Shown here: one piece after another, positions 22,883 to 34,711 of the stretch
Position numbering within the stretch: the first letter of the stretch is position 1
Layout: each line of letters starts with the position of its first letter
Assembly: GCF_027595985.1 (NCBI RefSeq)
Contig: NC_073311.1
Coordinates: 43,698,539 to 43,762,538, forward strand
From: Sorex araneus
Taxonomy: Eukaryota > Chordata > Mammalia > Eulipotyphla > Soricidae
Length of the DNA: 64,000 nt
Direction of reading: 5' to 3'
Made by a program: the position numbers and the translations under genes
The notes under the pieces: generated by a model
Databases searched by the model: none
What the model was told of the DNA's origin: nothing
Seen by the model: the letters and a program-made list of their open reading frames with translations, nothing else

Positions 22883-23033
22883 TGGTTTACTGACTTTTAG
22901 TCATCTAAGGAACTATGGCTTTAGATCATGTCAGATAAGGGTGTTTACTGTAACATGAAAAAAAAAATCAGACACTTGGGAGCTCATATATTAATATTTT
23001 CATGCTTACTGTTAAATAATTTATAATGCCAAT

Positions 23034-23713
23034 TATAAAACCAAGCTCCCGGAAGAGAGTGATACAGAATCTCCTGCCCCCAAGCCAGGCTGTCTTCACC
23101 GGGATCCCCTGGATGGGGGAAGGTTGAGTTTCCATCCCCGCCCCAAGCAGAGCCCCGGTAGCTGAAGACCTCCAGAACCCAACCATGGCCATGCTCAAGG
23201 CCACTCTCCACACGCTATGATGAGACTCATCCCTGAAGGAACCGACAGAGGAACCCAGGTATGCGGGACCCGTGGCTGAGATCTCCAAGCCTGCCTGGAT
23301 TGGGACTGAACCTCCTCCACCCAGATCCCAAGTTTTCCAGTAGCTCCCGGAAGAGAGTGATGCAGACTCTCCTGCCCCTGCGCCAGGCTGTCCTCACCAG
23401 GACCCCCTGAGAGGGGGGCGGGTTGAGTTTCCCTCCCTGCCCCAAGCAAAGCCCTGGCAGCCAAAAACCCCCAGAACCCAGCCACAGCCATGCTCAAGGC
23501 CCCTCTCCACACATTCCGGCGAGCCTCATCCATGAAGGAAGTGACAGAGGAACCCAGGTATGCAGGACCCAGGGATGAGATCTCTAAGCCTGCTTGGATC
23601 AGGACTGGGGCTCCTCCTCCCAAATCCCCAGTTTTCCAGTAGCTTGGCAGTCACACCCACAACCTCCCCGCCCCCATATCATGTAATCTCATCAATGGCC
23701 AAGATCCAGAGAC
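23034..23713. repeat. ~298-bp tandem repeat, two units plus a third head
   Basis: Unit A starts gctcccggaagagagtgata at 23045 and unit B starts gctcccggaagagagtgatg at 23343, 298 nt later. Both share cccagaacccaaccatggcc-type blocks, gaggaacccaggtatgcggg-type blocks and the gttttccagtagct end. The head tataaaaccaagctcc at 23034 recurs at 23714, followed by a third, diverging start. GC-rich. The minus strand stays open for 142 codons across the units (23623-23195), which I read as a repeat artefact. Family unknown to me. Confidence 0.85.
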
Positions 23714-23995
23714 TATAAAACCAAGCTCCTGGAAGAGAGCGACGTAATTTTTCCTGGAGCACGAGGCCGCATTTGCAGCTGTGAGGCCTCTTTATTTTTC
23801 CGGCACGGCAGATCCTGGCAAACTATCTGTGACGTATTTGACATGCCCAAAATAGTAACAACAACATGCTCTTCATCTTCCTAGAGGAGCAGATGCCACT
23901 TGACTATACTAGCATGCGAAAGGGATGAATGGAGAGACATTACTGGCGCCTGCTCGAGCAAATTGATGAACAACGGGATACAGTGAATTTATAAT
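23714..23995 (+). mobile_element. Composite element: repeat head joined to SOR-like 3' half
   Basis: After the third head there is ggcacggcagatcctggcaa, tatctgtgacgtatttgaca, tgcccaaaatagtaacaaca, then a non-SOR insert of about 80 nt (23855-23936), then gagagacattactggcgcct and ttgatgaacaacgggataca. The SOR long-form order is kept, but the tRNA-like head is absent. Confidence 0.65.
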
Positions 23996-23999
23996 ACAT

Positions 24000-25050
24000 A
24001 AAGCTGCCTAAAAGTTTACTGCTACAGGAGCATACTTTTCAGGAAAGTGGTGTGGTGTATCACAGAAAGTGAAAAGATGTATGAGCTTAAGTTTAATGTA
24101 TATAGTCAGACACAAGAAAAGGTAATAAAGGTATACCCATATCAAGTTGAACTACCTTAAACAATCAAATGTCAGAGGGAATCTAAAATATTTATGCATG
24201 CCTTGTTAAATGTCTTTCAGGAAAATTTCAAAGGAAAAGATTTTAAGACAGAGATGACTTCTGATATATTAAGTATGGACATATCATACTGGATCTGGAT
24301 CAAACGGTTCTGAAGTATAGACAGAATCACTTGGTAAGTAAAATAAAATGACAATTTGACACATTTTGACCACTTAAGAAACGTCTCCACTCTTCTCTGC
24401 TCCTATGTAAAACTCTAATAGCTATAAAAAACACAGATAAAGAGCAATCTAGATCTAAGATTATGACTTACACTTACTTTACCTTTGGTAGACTATTGCT
24501 AAAATTGTTTCTTTTCACTTTGAATGTTTTCAGAACATTAAGTATCACAACCATAGTGAAATAATTCCATTTAATCCCTAAAAAGTTCCTGTAAATTTGA
24601 TGTTGGCATGCTGAGGAAACCTTGACATTCCGATATTTTTTTGTTTGTTTGTTTTAATTGACATGTATTAGGGAGAGATGTTCCCTGAGAATTCTAGAGT
24701 AAATTTCCTGGGCAATACTCTGTTCTTTTTAATTTGTTTGTTCTCTGTTTTTAATTGGCAGCTCATTGTTTGTTAGGAAGTTCACTGCAGAAGCAAAATT
24801 CTGCTACCAAATGTGTCTGACAACAGAGACAAAAGAAGAATGGATGACATTAAATGACACATCTGTATCCATTTGGTCCTCATGGCTAAAAAGAAAAATA
24901 TGGGCCGCATTCTTTCTGAAAGATAGGATAGGCTCCCATGAATCACTGTGTTGATTTTGTGAAAGCAAGAACAAAAGTATACTGAGATGTGGTTACAAAG
25001 ATGTAAGGCAGCTAACAATGTTATTGGGCGAGGGAGAGTGACTTCCAATG
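24000..25050. other. NUP37 intron 5, no recognisable feature
   Basis: AT-rich intronic DNA without clear repeats or exons. Confidence 0.5.
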
Positions 25051-25073
25051 TTCTGCAGTAAGAAATACAACTT

Positions 25074-25251
25074 TTTTTTTTTTTTTTTTTTGCTTTTTGG
25101 GTCACACCTGGTGATGCACAGGGGTTACTCTTGGCTCTGCACTCAGGAATTACTCCTGGCGGTGCTCAGGGGACCATATGGGATGCTGGGAACCCGGGTT
25201 GGCTGCGTGCAAGGCAAACAACCTACCTGCTGTGCGATTTCTCCAGCCCCT
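25074..25251 (-). mobile_element. SOR SINE (short form), young
   Basis: Near-consensus reverse copy with a poly(T) start. TSD agaaaatacaactt-like: agaaatacaactt at 25061-25073 and 25252-25264, perfect over 13 nt. Confidence 0.97.
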
Positions 25252-25362
25252 AGAAATACAACTTCACTGAATTTGTGATAGCAGAATAATTTCCCCTTCT
25301 CATTTTGAAGTAATCAATTAGTAGGTTATTCATGGTGCAATGAGGGGTTCAAGAAGAGCAAA

Positions 25363-25363
<1 letters not shown>

Positions 25364-25394
<31 letters not shown>

Positions 25395-25420
25395 GTTGTG
25401 TGTGTGTGTGTGTGTGTATC
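25364..25420. repeat. (TG)n microsatellite
   Basis: TG repeat with one GGT interruption. Confidence 0.95.
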
Positions 25421-26040
25421 TTGGTGAACATAATAGGAAGAAAGGTGAGACAAGTTACAAAATTTAGAGCAAAAAGGAGCCTGAAGAGTAAAAGGAGTTC
25501 AGAGATGTGAAATGATATAATTAAGAGTACAAATCGAGAGTAGGTGGACAAATCTCAAACCCTGGGTATGGCAGATCAGAGTGGTAAAAGAAACTTTGCT
25601 TGTGATTAGACTTTGAAGAAATTTTAAAGTTAGACACCAACTTTAATAGCAGGAGCAATAAAATGATACAACAGTGTCAGCTAATTCTATACAGGATACA
25701 TCAGTATGCGTCACTGTTTCAAATATATCAAAAATGAGAGTAGTTTTGCTTTTTTTAATGACTGGAGATTACTAAAGAAGAGATACTGATGTATTGATAG
25801 TATTAATGATAGAAGACATGGATTTCCTTAAGTTTTACTGGCTGGAGAGCAAGAAGAAATTTAAGGGTGAAAATGAGAGTTCCTGCATATTTATTAGTTC
25901 ACCCTTCAATGTTTAAAAGAAACGAGTCAGGTAAGTAAGCCAATAATCAAAGGTTGTAAGTTTGTAGGACAGGAAAATGAACCGTCGGAAACATAACCAA
26001 CACTAATAAACTAATTATACGTTCCAAACAGAGCAACCGG
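25421..26040. other. NUP37 intron 5, no recognisable feature
   Basis: AT-rich; nothing I can name. Confidence 0.5.
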
Positions 26041-26042
26041 GG

Positions 26043-26330
26043 GGGCTGGGAAATGGCTCTTTGGCGCTGATAAGTGCGAGGCTGCGAGTTTGAGCCTGGT
26101 GCCATCACATGCCCCGAGTGTGATCTCGGTAGCTCTGCTGTCCGTGATTCCCAGGGCTCCACGGGACCGTGACACTGCGGCCAGAACTCTGTGTGAGCAC
26201 AAGCAAACGAGCAAGTACAGGCTGAGATCTCTGGGCAGCCGCGTGAGTGAAACACAGTGCAGCCCCTGCAAGGGACCGTGAGCAGAGCAGCGGCGCTGAC
26301 TCCCCACTGCCTACCCCTCCCCCCCCAACA
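26043..26330 (+). mobile_element. Candidate tRNA-like SINE, not SOR
   Basis: gggctgggaaatggctcttt, gctgataagtgcgaggctgc and gagtttgagcctggtgccat look like tRNA A and B boxes but do not fit the SOR consensus downstream. The following 200 nt are GC-rich with several CpGs and an open frame on each strand (235 codons on the minus strand) that I do not recognise. Confidence 0.4.
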
Positions 26331-27130
26331 GCACCAACAGGGGGAAGGGCCAGGAACCCAAACCCAATCTGCCAAAGCACAGGGGTGGGTGGGGGAGACT
26401 GTGTTTAATGTACATGGTGTTGCTTCCTTTTCTTCTCCTGACATGACAAATGGAACAAAAATGATGGCAGGCCTGAGGATAACGTGTCCTGCTGCTATCA
26501 CGGGGATGGGGCCTGATTCCCTGCCTGGGCCACGCTCTGGGTGGAGTTTGTATGTTCTTCCCATGGCTGTGTCTAACTGTCCCTGCAACATAAGGGATCC
26601 TGTGTCCAGGGTGGCCCTTGTATGCCTTGAGCTTACAGCACAGACCACCCACAACCCTGAACTGAAACAAGCAGGTTGGAAAATGAACGAATCAATGAAT
26701 GAAATAAAGGGTGGGCTAATACTAGAAGTGCTTGGGGGACTTTATTTTCACGTCATTTTTGTGACTAGAAACATCTACAAAGAACTCCTGTTTCCATCAT
26801 TAGCCTTCAGCTAAGGCTGCTCTTGCTCCCTGCACCAATCAAGGATGTCAGCAAAGATTTACTAGAGTTACTGCAGTGAGAAACTCCTGGGGGTCACCTA
26901 GAGAAGTTTCTATGTCTGTCTGTCTATCTCCCAAGTGGTGCTCAGGAGGCCTGTGGCTCCCTCCCAGCAATTCAGCTAATTGCACATCAGTATTAGAGTT
27001 ATCTGGTCCACAAGGGCTGTACGCTGTACCCTGGCAATACTCAAGGGTCTGGATGGTGATGGGTTTTAAAATGGCGCTGGACTCTTACATAGCCTGAGCT
27101 TTAGCCTCTGCACTTTATCTCTTGCCTCAT
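26331..27130. other. NUP37 intron 5, unrecognised GC-moderate stretch
   Basis: No exon of NUP37 lies here. The SOR-like words around 26930-26960 (agtggtgctcaggaggcctg) suggest one very degraded reverse SINE. Confidence 0.4.
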
Positions 27131-27150
27131 CTTATTTTTAGATAGGCAAA

Positions 27151-27196
27151 CATATATATATATATTTATTTATTTGTATATATATATATATATATA
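27151..27196. repeat. (TA)n low-complexity tract
   Basis: TA-rich run next to the poly(T) end of a reverse SOR copy. Confidence 0.85.
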
Positions 27197-27198
27197 TT

Positions 27199-27362
27199 TA
27201 CTTTTTGGGTCACACCCACCTATGCACAGGGATTAATCCTGGCTCAGCACTTAGGAATTACCACTGGCAGTGCTTGGGGGACCATATGGGATGCTGGGAA
27301 TCGAACCCAGGTCGTCTGTGTGCAAGACAAACACCCTACCTGCTGTGCTATCACTCCAGCCC
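27199..27362 (-). mobile_element. SOR SINE (short form)
   Basis: gggtcacacccacctatgca to ctgtgctatcactccagccc. Weak TSD gcaaacata / ccaaacata. Confidence 0.93.
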
Positions 27363-27379
27363 CAAACATAAATTTTTGA

Positions 27380-28330
27380 AGAACAAGAATCATTTGAAAA
27401 TTTGTTACACTTGAAAATAGAAGCTCAAAATAAAATTCTTTGATGCAGAGAAACCATATAGCAGTTTTCAAACAGATTATATGTAGTAATTTTATCTTTA
27501 AGAAATTCAGAGTGAAAGATATTTTTTTTTCTTTTTTAAAGTTTTATTTAAGAAATATGAGAGGGAGTGGATAAAGGAGAGGATCACAAGAAGACAGTGG
27601 GAGAGTTCCAAAAAGCCAAGGAAGAGAAATTACACTCCCATTATCTAATCTGGGATATGGGTGACTTAAAAAAAGGAGCATGCCAGAATTTTTTGTTTAA
27701 CTAATACACCCCTTAAACACAAACATCAGAAATACCACCCAGGAGTCATCAGCATTTCATATGTACAGAAAAAACTTGATGTACTTTACAACTTACAATT
27801 TGTTAATAAGCTATTAATGAGGAAAATTACTATTTATTCACGCAGATGGATTTTCAAAACTGCCAAGTGTTTATTAATATGCCTCTCATACAATTAACTG
27901 ACTATAATTAATAAAATAAGCTTAAATTACTGCAATCACTGATATGGTAATGCACTTTATAAAATATTTTTATATACATTTTGTAAAGCTAGAAGGTTTT
28001 CATTGAAACTTATTTAGAAAGATGTGAGGGGAGAGAGAGAGAGGGAGAAACGTATGTTCGAGAGAGAACACAGGCTTCTCCAGAGTGGAAAACAGCACGC
28101 AACGAAACATGAAGACAAACAAGCGAGCTTGAGGTGGGGGACATTGTGGTCCCTGTGGTAGCAGCACCCTGGGGCACTTGGGAGGGCACTTTCTGTTTGT
28201 TTGCTCAAAGAAGAGGGCCAGGGAGGGGTTGAGTCATCTTTTTCTGAAAAGGAGGTAGTAGGCCAAGTTTGGGAGCAAATTCATTACTATAGTGATTGTA
28301 ACTAGTATACAAGCATATACATTTTATTAT
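27380..28330. other. NUP37 intron 5, no recognisable feature
   Basis: AT-rich with GA-rich patches (28028-28060). Nothing I can name. Confidence 0.5.
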
Positions 28331-28335
28331 TATTA

Positions 28336-28441
28336 TTTTTCTTTTTGGGTCACACCTGGCAATGCATATGGGATGCTGGGAATCGAACTGGGGTCAGCCG
28401 CGTGCAAGGCAAACGCCCTACCCGCTGTGCTATCACTCCAG
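28336..28441 (-). mobile_element. SOR SINE with internal deletion
   Basis: tttttgggtcacacctggca joins directly to tatgggatgctgggaatcga, so about 65 nt of the SINE body are missing. The tRNA-like head is intact. Flanks gcatatacattt and gcatataaattt look like a TSD, which means it is one insertion that was deleted internally or was made from a deleted master. Confidence 0.9.
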
Positions 28442-28514
28442 CACTGCATATAAATTTTAAGAACCTCCCTTGATTACTCTAAAACATACTAAGATATTTT
28501 ATTTCTTTATTTTG

Positions 28515-28675
28515 GGTTTGGGGGCTGGAGCAACTCAGGGCTTACTCCTGGCTCTTTGCTCAGGGATCACTCCATGCATGTACGGAGGCCCATAGGTGGT
28601 ACTGGGGATGGAGCTGGGGTCAGCCATGAGCAAGGCTGAGTGCCTTAACCTCTGTCCTACCGTTAGGGCCCCCCA
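28515..28675 (-). mobile_element. SOR SINE, diverged
   Basis: aactcagggcttactcctgg, aggtggtactggggatggag, gtgccttaacctctgtccta. Confidence 0.75.
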
Positions 28676-28937
28676 AATCTCTATTAATATTTCACTGTAA
28701 AATCAAATAAATGTTTGCCACTGTGAACAATAGTCTTTAGTGTAATTTTTGTATAGTTCTTACAGAATCCTTACCTTTACTTTATTGGGAATCTATCAAC
28801 TGAAACTTAACTTTATTCTTCTTTTCAGAATTATGCAATAAATGCTCTTGATTCACAATGTTACAGAAATTAGAGGGAATTTTAGAAGACAGGCAAAGAA
28901 TTTTGTTTCTTGCTTTATTTGCCCCTAACATTATAAT

Positions 28938-28979
28938 AATAATATATATATATATATCCATACATATATATATATATAA
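28938..28979. repeat. (AT)n low-complexity tract
   Basis: Two short AT runs separated by ccatac. Confidence 0.85.
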
Positions 28980-29025
28980 ATTCTTCAGACTTTCTTTTGT
29001 ACCTGCAAATACTTAGTGATGGCTA

Positions 29026-29361
29026 ATGTGCTTCGAAATGTGGACTGCCGTCTTAAGGAATGCTTCTCTGTTCTGCGTTGAGAAGGACCCCACACTGCCC
29101 TTTTTACCCATTTTTATTAAGAATTATTTAAAAACAGGTCACAAAATTTGTGATTGTGACAGGAATCAACATGGGTTCCTGAAGACTTTGAAATGTACAT
29201 GGACTGAAGTTGGAAAGACCCCCACTTGTATGGAGGCCACAAAAGTGTTTGATAAACATCCCTTTCCTTATATAATTTTTTCCCAAAACAGTACTACTGG
29301 CTTAGTGAACAGCATAGGAAATTTAGTATTCCCTTATCCAGTGATTCGGTTACATTCATAA
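29026..29361 (+). other. 111-codon open frame, unknown
   Basis: An open frame in an AT-rich intron (starts MCFEMWTAVLRN, contains KICDCDRNQHGFLK). No family recognised, no splice signals that tie it to NUP37, and antisense to that gene. Most likely chance or a transposon relic. Confidence 0.2.
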
Positions 29362-29609
29362 AAAAGAAAAAAAAATCCCCATCCTATTCTTTCTTATATT
29401 CTATCCCTTCTCCCGTTCTTTATAAAAACGATGACAGCAAGAACATGACAATTACTAATATCCTGTGCTTTAGAGACAGAGTAAATGGCACATTACGTGC
29501 CTCTATTATTATAGTCTTAAACTAAGAATTTTTTAGTTTCTAGAAGCCAATTTTCCTTCACCATAAATTTTTATCTAATATTTAAAAGATTATAGGAGGG
29601 ATGGAGGAG

Positions 29610-29740
29610 GAAAGGGATTTACTTCTGACATCCTTTGTACAGTGAGTAGTGCTAAGTCTTCTATTTCTTTTGTATCCCCTAAAGTACTAAATGTTGGCTA
29701 TACTGAACGTGTTTAATAAATACTTGTTGATCTGACTTGT
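29610..29740 (+). repeat. L2-like 3' end
   Basis: ttcttttgtatcccctaaag ... gtgtttaataaatacttgtt matches the L2 3' end pattern (tgtatccccagcgcc ... aataaatgtttgttg). Confidence 0.55.
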
Positions 29741-30520
29741 TCTTACAGAACAGTACTGTTTCTAATATACAAGAACATCTGTTGTTTGGCACTGACTGGG
29801 AATGAGATGTTCTCTATTAGTGAGTTTTTAAAATAATAAGCTTAACCCACTGAATACTTAAGCATCATTTTTACCTATCCTTTGGAGGCAGGGGAAAATT
29901 TATCTTTGTCATGAAAATGTACTCATTTACCTCAAGTATGATATTACATATTACCTCTCAATTTTTATAAAAAGGGGTATCTTTTTATAAAAATAAGAAT
30001 GTCACTTTTCTTTCTCACTCACTGCATACCCACAAGGGTATCTCTGAGATGCTCTGCTAGAGACAGGCAGTAAAGTAGGACTAAGCCTCAAAAGTTCCTT
30101 CTTAGTGAAGTGACCAGCGCAGTCCACTGTGGGGTGACTTTCCTCATCCTCCAGAAAAGCTTGTTTCCCGTTACCTTTCTTTCCCGCCTGCAAACAGTGC
30201 TGGTGAAGTCTGAAGAAGGAACACGCCACTTTCATTTCGACAGTGGTACTTGCAAAATTAAAAAAACTGTAAGTACCTCACAAGCAGGTGACAGACCTGC
30301 CGTGGACGGGATTCTATAGCACACTCCTATAAATTTTATTAAGCCCGACAGCATGCTTGATTTTGACCAGAAAAACAGGTAATACAAACACCTGCCTTTT
30401 CAATAATATAAAAAGGTAGAGACTTCCTAAAGAGCCTTTTCTTTAGGAGAGGAGAGGTCTGTGAGGTGAAAGGATTCTGCACACCCCACGTTGGAATGTA
30501 GGTGATCCAGAACAGTAGAA
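29741..30520. other. NUP37 intron 5, no recognisable feature
   Basis: AT-rich; no supported feature. Confidence 0.5.
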
Positions 30521-30527
30521 GAGAACA

Positions 30528-30685
30528 GGGCTGGAGAGAGAGAGCACAGGACTTAAGGCGCATCCTTGCATCAACTAGCCCTGGAGCACTGTTCCAGTTC
30601 CCCACCAACCCACTGGCCCAGCTGGCTGAACACTGACGGGAACTTCAATGCCCCCCCCCCCCTCCAAAAGCCCCAAACCTAAAAC
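30528..30685 (+). mobile_element. SOR SINE, diverged
   Basis: agggctggagagagagagca head, ggagcactgttccagttccc, C-rich run at 30650-30662. Confidence 0.6.
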
Positions 30686-30809
30686 TCCGCTCCCCACCTC
30701 TGCTAAGGAAACCAGAATAGAGTGCACTTTCAAGGCTGACTGCCTACAGGACTACTTAATCCACATAAAATGTTTAGAATAGTACCTGGTGATAGTACTA
30801 TTTTTTTTT

Positions 30810-30955
30810 TTTTTGAAAGGGTGTGTGGGGGAAGGGCTGGGCACATCCAGTAGTACCCAAAGCTTACTCCAGTCATGGCTCAGGATTGAACCCTGGTCAG
30901 CCACACTCAGGGCAAACGCCCTACTTGCTGCACTGTCGCTCCAGCTCAGCTGGTC
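30810..30955 (-). mobile_element. SOR SINE, partly deleted
   Basis: Poly(T) start at 30799, then cacatccagtagtacccaaa, agggcaaacgccctacttgc and ctgtcgctccagct (intact tRNA-like head). Confidence 0.75.
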
Positions 30956-30959
30956 ACGT

Positions 30960-31975
30960 ATTATTATCTAAATCATTACGGAATTCCAATATGGGATTAC
31001 TTTTGACTGTTCCACCGATTGGAGTGTTACAGTCATTCAGTGCATGAGAACCAAGATTCCATATACTTTCTATGACCTAAATATATTCAGTAAATTTTAG
31101 AATTAACTTAGAAAGTAGAGGATATCTCAAGAGAGGAAGATTTTTTTGTAGTCTTTCCTGTTTCTTGTAGTCTTTCCATGTCGTCCATGGCATAACAGTA
31201 AATTATTTTGACCCTATACATGTAAAAACTGGCTCATTTGCAAGGATATTGTTTATCCTTATTTTTCAATGTGACATACTATAACTGTAATTATGCTATT
31301 TCTGTTTGGCTAACATTCCTTCCCTGTATCTCTTTTCCTCATTTATATTTATTTTTATGAGTTTTATTTTAATAGTCCTGGTTTGCTCTGGGCCATGTTA
31401 CTGCAGAACTCCAGATGGCACTATTTACACTGTGCTATATACAGGTCATAAACCTGGAAGGAGACTCGACAGTCGTACCTCTGCTTTACATAAGCTGTCA
31501 CCCGATTATTCTGATACTGAAATGTAGGCACTATAAAAGGGGCTAAGATTTTCTTCTAGAGGTATTATAAAATATTTTAACACGGGGGTATTGGGACTGG
31601 TAAAGAATAAGTGACTTAAATGAAAATTCAGTTTTCTTATGAACTTTCAGATGACAGGATACTGAAACTAGAAGGAGTTCTAGATAAAATTAACTTTGTC
31701 ACAGTCTGTAATATTTCCAATTTGAATAGTACCCAGACTAATTAATTCATGAAGTTTATATTACGGAATGTAGAACAGTTAGAAGTGGACACTGTCAGAG
31801 AACTTTCTTCTGTTCTTTATAGTACAGATGTTACAATCGACCCCACAGGACTGACAGTTCATATAACACAGTACCTTTTATATACGTGTACTAGTGTAAT
31901 ACTCCTTTGCATAGGCTCTAATATTTTACATGATAAAGTTTAGAATTCAAAACATTTCATTCATCTACCTTATTC
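30960..31975. other. NUP37 intron 5, no recognisable feature
   Basis: AT-rich; open frames at 31306-31527 and 31749-31943 resemble nothing I know. Confidence 0.5.
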
Positions 31976-31979
31976 ACCC

Positions 31980-33000
31980 TTTAAGCCATTTCTAACGTGT
32001 GCAAACCAGGGGCTCTCAATAGATTTACAAATGTGTACAACCACTATAAAGTTCTAAAACATTCTCTTCATCTCCCAAAGTTAAATCATATCCATGACAA
32101 AGTCACTCCTATTCTCCCCATCTCTTAGTCTTGGCAATTGCTAATCTGTTTTCTATCTGTATGAATTTATTTAGTTGGGATATTTTCTTTAAAAAAAAAA
32201 GTGCTATCCCATTATATTTTATGCCAAGCACAATTAACAATATGTTTTAAAGTTTTGTGCATATTGTAGCACTTACACACTTCTTTATAGAGCAAAAAAT
32301 ATTTCAAAGCAATATTATATCTACATAATATTTTAAAGTTACAATTATACCACATTTTTGTTTATCCACTCATCAATGTTTATCTATACTGATGGCCATA
32401 CTATTTTTTTGCTACTGTAAATAGTAAAACAAAAATCTACAAATTTTTTTTTTTCTTTTTTGGGTCACACCTGGCGATGCACAGGGGTTACTCCTGGCTT
32501 TTCACTCAGGAATCACTCCTGGTGGTGCTCAGGGGACCATATGAGATGCTGGGAATCGAACCCGGGTCGACCGCGTGCAAGGCAAACGCCCTACCCTATT
32601 GTCCCAGCCCAAAAATCTACAAATTTTTTTGCACTGTTTTTAATTCTTAGGGCTATATACCTAGGAGTGTGCCTGTTTCACCTGATTATAAAGCTGCCAA
32701 ACTCTTGTTAAAGGAACTGTCAAAAGTGTTCTATAGTAGCTGTATCATTTCATATTTCCACAAAGTATGAGAGCTTCAATTATCTACATTCTTGTAAAGA
32801 CCAACCATTTTCTATTTTTTCATTATTTTCTCCTTTTTAACAGCTACATGAGAGTAAAGCAGTATTTTATTGAGGGGCTGTTGATTTGCGTGCTACTAAT
32901 GACTGATGACATTCAGCATGGGTTCATTGGTTGTTCATATATCCACTTTGGAGAACTGTCTATTCAACTCTTCATCCCATTTTAAAATTGAGTTTTAAAA
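31980..33000 (-). mobile_element. Ancient L1 fragment, reverse
   Basis: Plus-strand text such as gtttatccactcatcaatgt, tttgctactgtaaatagtaa and ccatctcttagtcttggcaa is the reverse of an old L1 3' region. A young SOR SINE splits it at 32452-32610. Confidence 0.65.
32452..32610 (-). mobile_element. SOR SINE (short form), young
   Basis: Near-consensus reverse copy with a small deletion in the head (accctattgtcccagccc). TSD caaaaatctacaaattttttt at 32430-32450 and 32610-32630. Confidence 0.96.
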
Positions 33001-33255
33001 TAAAAGTATTTTTATTGCTGACTTATAAGGGTTCTTTTTTCCTCTTTTTCTTATTTTTATTGATATAACATTGATAGACAACACCATTTAAGCTTCCAGA
33101 CTACAACTTCACACCTTGGCCAAAGTATAAACCACACCACAGTCCCCAGCAAAGGTATAGTTAAGAGTCCAAAGAGTCAATTCCTTGGTTATTCTCATTG
33201 TTCTTAAGTTCATGAGCTCTTAACATAAACGGAATCTCAGATTCTTATCAAATGT

Positions 33256-33499
33256 GGACTGGTGCGACAGCACAGCTGGTAGGGCGTTTGCCTTGCATGC
33301 AGCTGACCCGGGTTCGATTCCTCCGTCCCTCTTGGAGAGCCCGGCAAGCTACTGAGAGTATCCCGCCCGCATGGCAGAGCCTGGCAAGCTACCTGTGGTG
33401 TACTGGATATGCCAAAAACAGTTACAAGTCTCACAATGGAGACGTTACTAATGTCTGCTCAAGCAAATCGATGAACAATGGGACACAGTCCTACAGTGC
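33256..33499 (+). mobile_element. SOR SINE (long form)
   Basis: gactggtgcgacagcacagc, tggagagcccggcaagctac, tgccaaaaacagttacaagt, ggagacgttactaatgtctg. TSD atcaaatgtg / atcaaacgtg. Confidence 0.93.
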
Positions 33500-33569
33500 T
33501 ATCAAACGTGCTCTCTACAAACATTTTTTCACCCATCCTGTGAGTTATCTTTTCACTGTTCTGTTTTGT

Positions 33570-33733
33570 TTGCTTTGGACCCACACCCAGAGGTGCCCAG
33601 GGTTTGCTCCTGCTTCTGTGCTCGGGGATCACTTCTGATTGTGCTCAGGAGGTCATATGGGATTCTAGGGAAAGAACCCAAGTCAGCCAGGTGGACAAAT
33701 GCCTTGTCCACTGTACTATCTCTTCATTCCCTG
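33570..33733 (-). mobile_element. SOR SINE, diverged
   Basis: acccacacccagaggtgccc, gctcggggatcacttctgat, tgtactatctcttcattccc. Confidence 0.8.
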
Positions 33734-33989
33734 TCTTTTTTATTATCTTGACAATGCCCTCTGGTGTCTAAAAGTTTTAAATACCAGAGTCCAATTTATC
33801 TGTCATACGTACTTTCAGTGTCATATTTAAGGAGCCATTGCTAAATCCAATGTCGTGAAGAACCATTATATACTTTTTCTAGGAATCTTCCAGTGTCTGA
33901 TGTCGAGACTTTTTGTTTATATATTTGTAAGGAATACTAGTCTCCAGTTTCTTCCTTTCATGTCTTTGACTAGCTTTGTATCAGAGTAC

Positions 33990-34155
33990 TACTGGCCTCG
34001 GAGATAGTACAGTGAGCAAGGCACTTGCTTTGCATGTGGCCAAGCTGGTTTAACCCCTGGCATCACAATATTCTCCAAGCACCACCAGAAGTGATTCCTG
34101 AGCACAAAGCCAGGAGTAAGCCTGGAATACCACTGGGTGTGGTCCCAAAACAAAC
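33990..34155 (+). mobile_element. SOR SINE, diverged
   Basis: cggagatagtacagtgagca, gcaccaccagaagtgattcc, actgggtgtggtcccaaaac. Confidence 0.85.
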
Positions 34156-34711
34156 AAGTATGGATACCAACAAACTGTGATTTGCTACAAAGTAATGCTG
34201 GCCTCAAAGAGTAAAGTAGCAAGTGTTTCCTTCTATTTTCTGGACATATTTCAGAGGCTAGTGCTAATACTTTTTCAATGTTTGGACAAATTCACCAGTA
34301 AAGCAGCTTGTCCTGGTCTTCTTTTGTTGAGAAGTTTTAATTACTGTCGAAACTTTTTTATTTGTTATAGGCTTATTCAAATTTCCTATTTGGAATAGCT
34401 TACTTCTAGAAATTTGTTAATTTCATCAAGGTTCTCAAGTTGGTGTATAACTATCACAGAACTTTCCTAAAATTTTTTAATTTCTCTAGGGCTGTTTGTA
34501 TTATCCCTACTACCTTTACAAATGTTAGTAATTCAAGTACTCTTGTGTCTTGCTAAGGGACTGTTAAGTTAGTTCTATCTTCTGAAAGAACCATTTTTTT
34601 GAGGGGGCTGAAACTGACTCTTGTTTTCTAGTCTGACTTGCTTAGGTCTACTCTTTGCTACTTCCCTGCTTTGGTTAAGTTTGGGTTTCTTTTTTTTTTT
34701 TTTTTTTTATC

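Noticed and set aside
22489-22900. Open frames rich in Ser-Leu, Arg-Glu or Thr-His
   Set aside because: They are translations of the (GT)n(GA)n microsatellite.
23195-23623. 142-codon minus-strand open frame
   Set aside because: It runs through two copies of a 298-bp tandem repeat and repeats the same peptide pattern; a repeat artefact is the simpler reading.
25947-26654. 235-codon minus-strand open frame
   Set aside because: Overlaps an equally long plus-strand frame, covers a tRNA-like repeat head, and has no recognisable domain. It is not part of NUP37.
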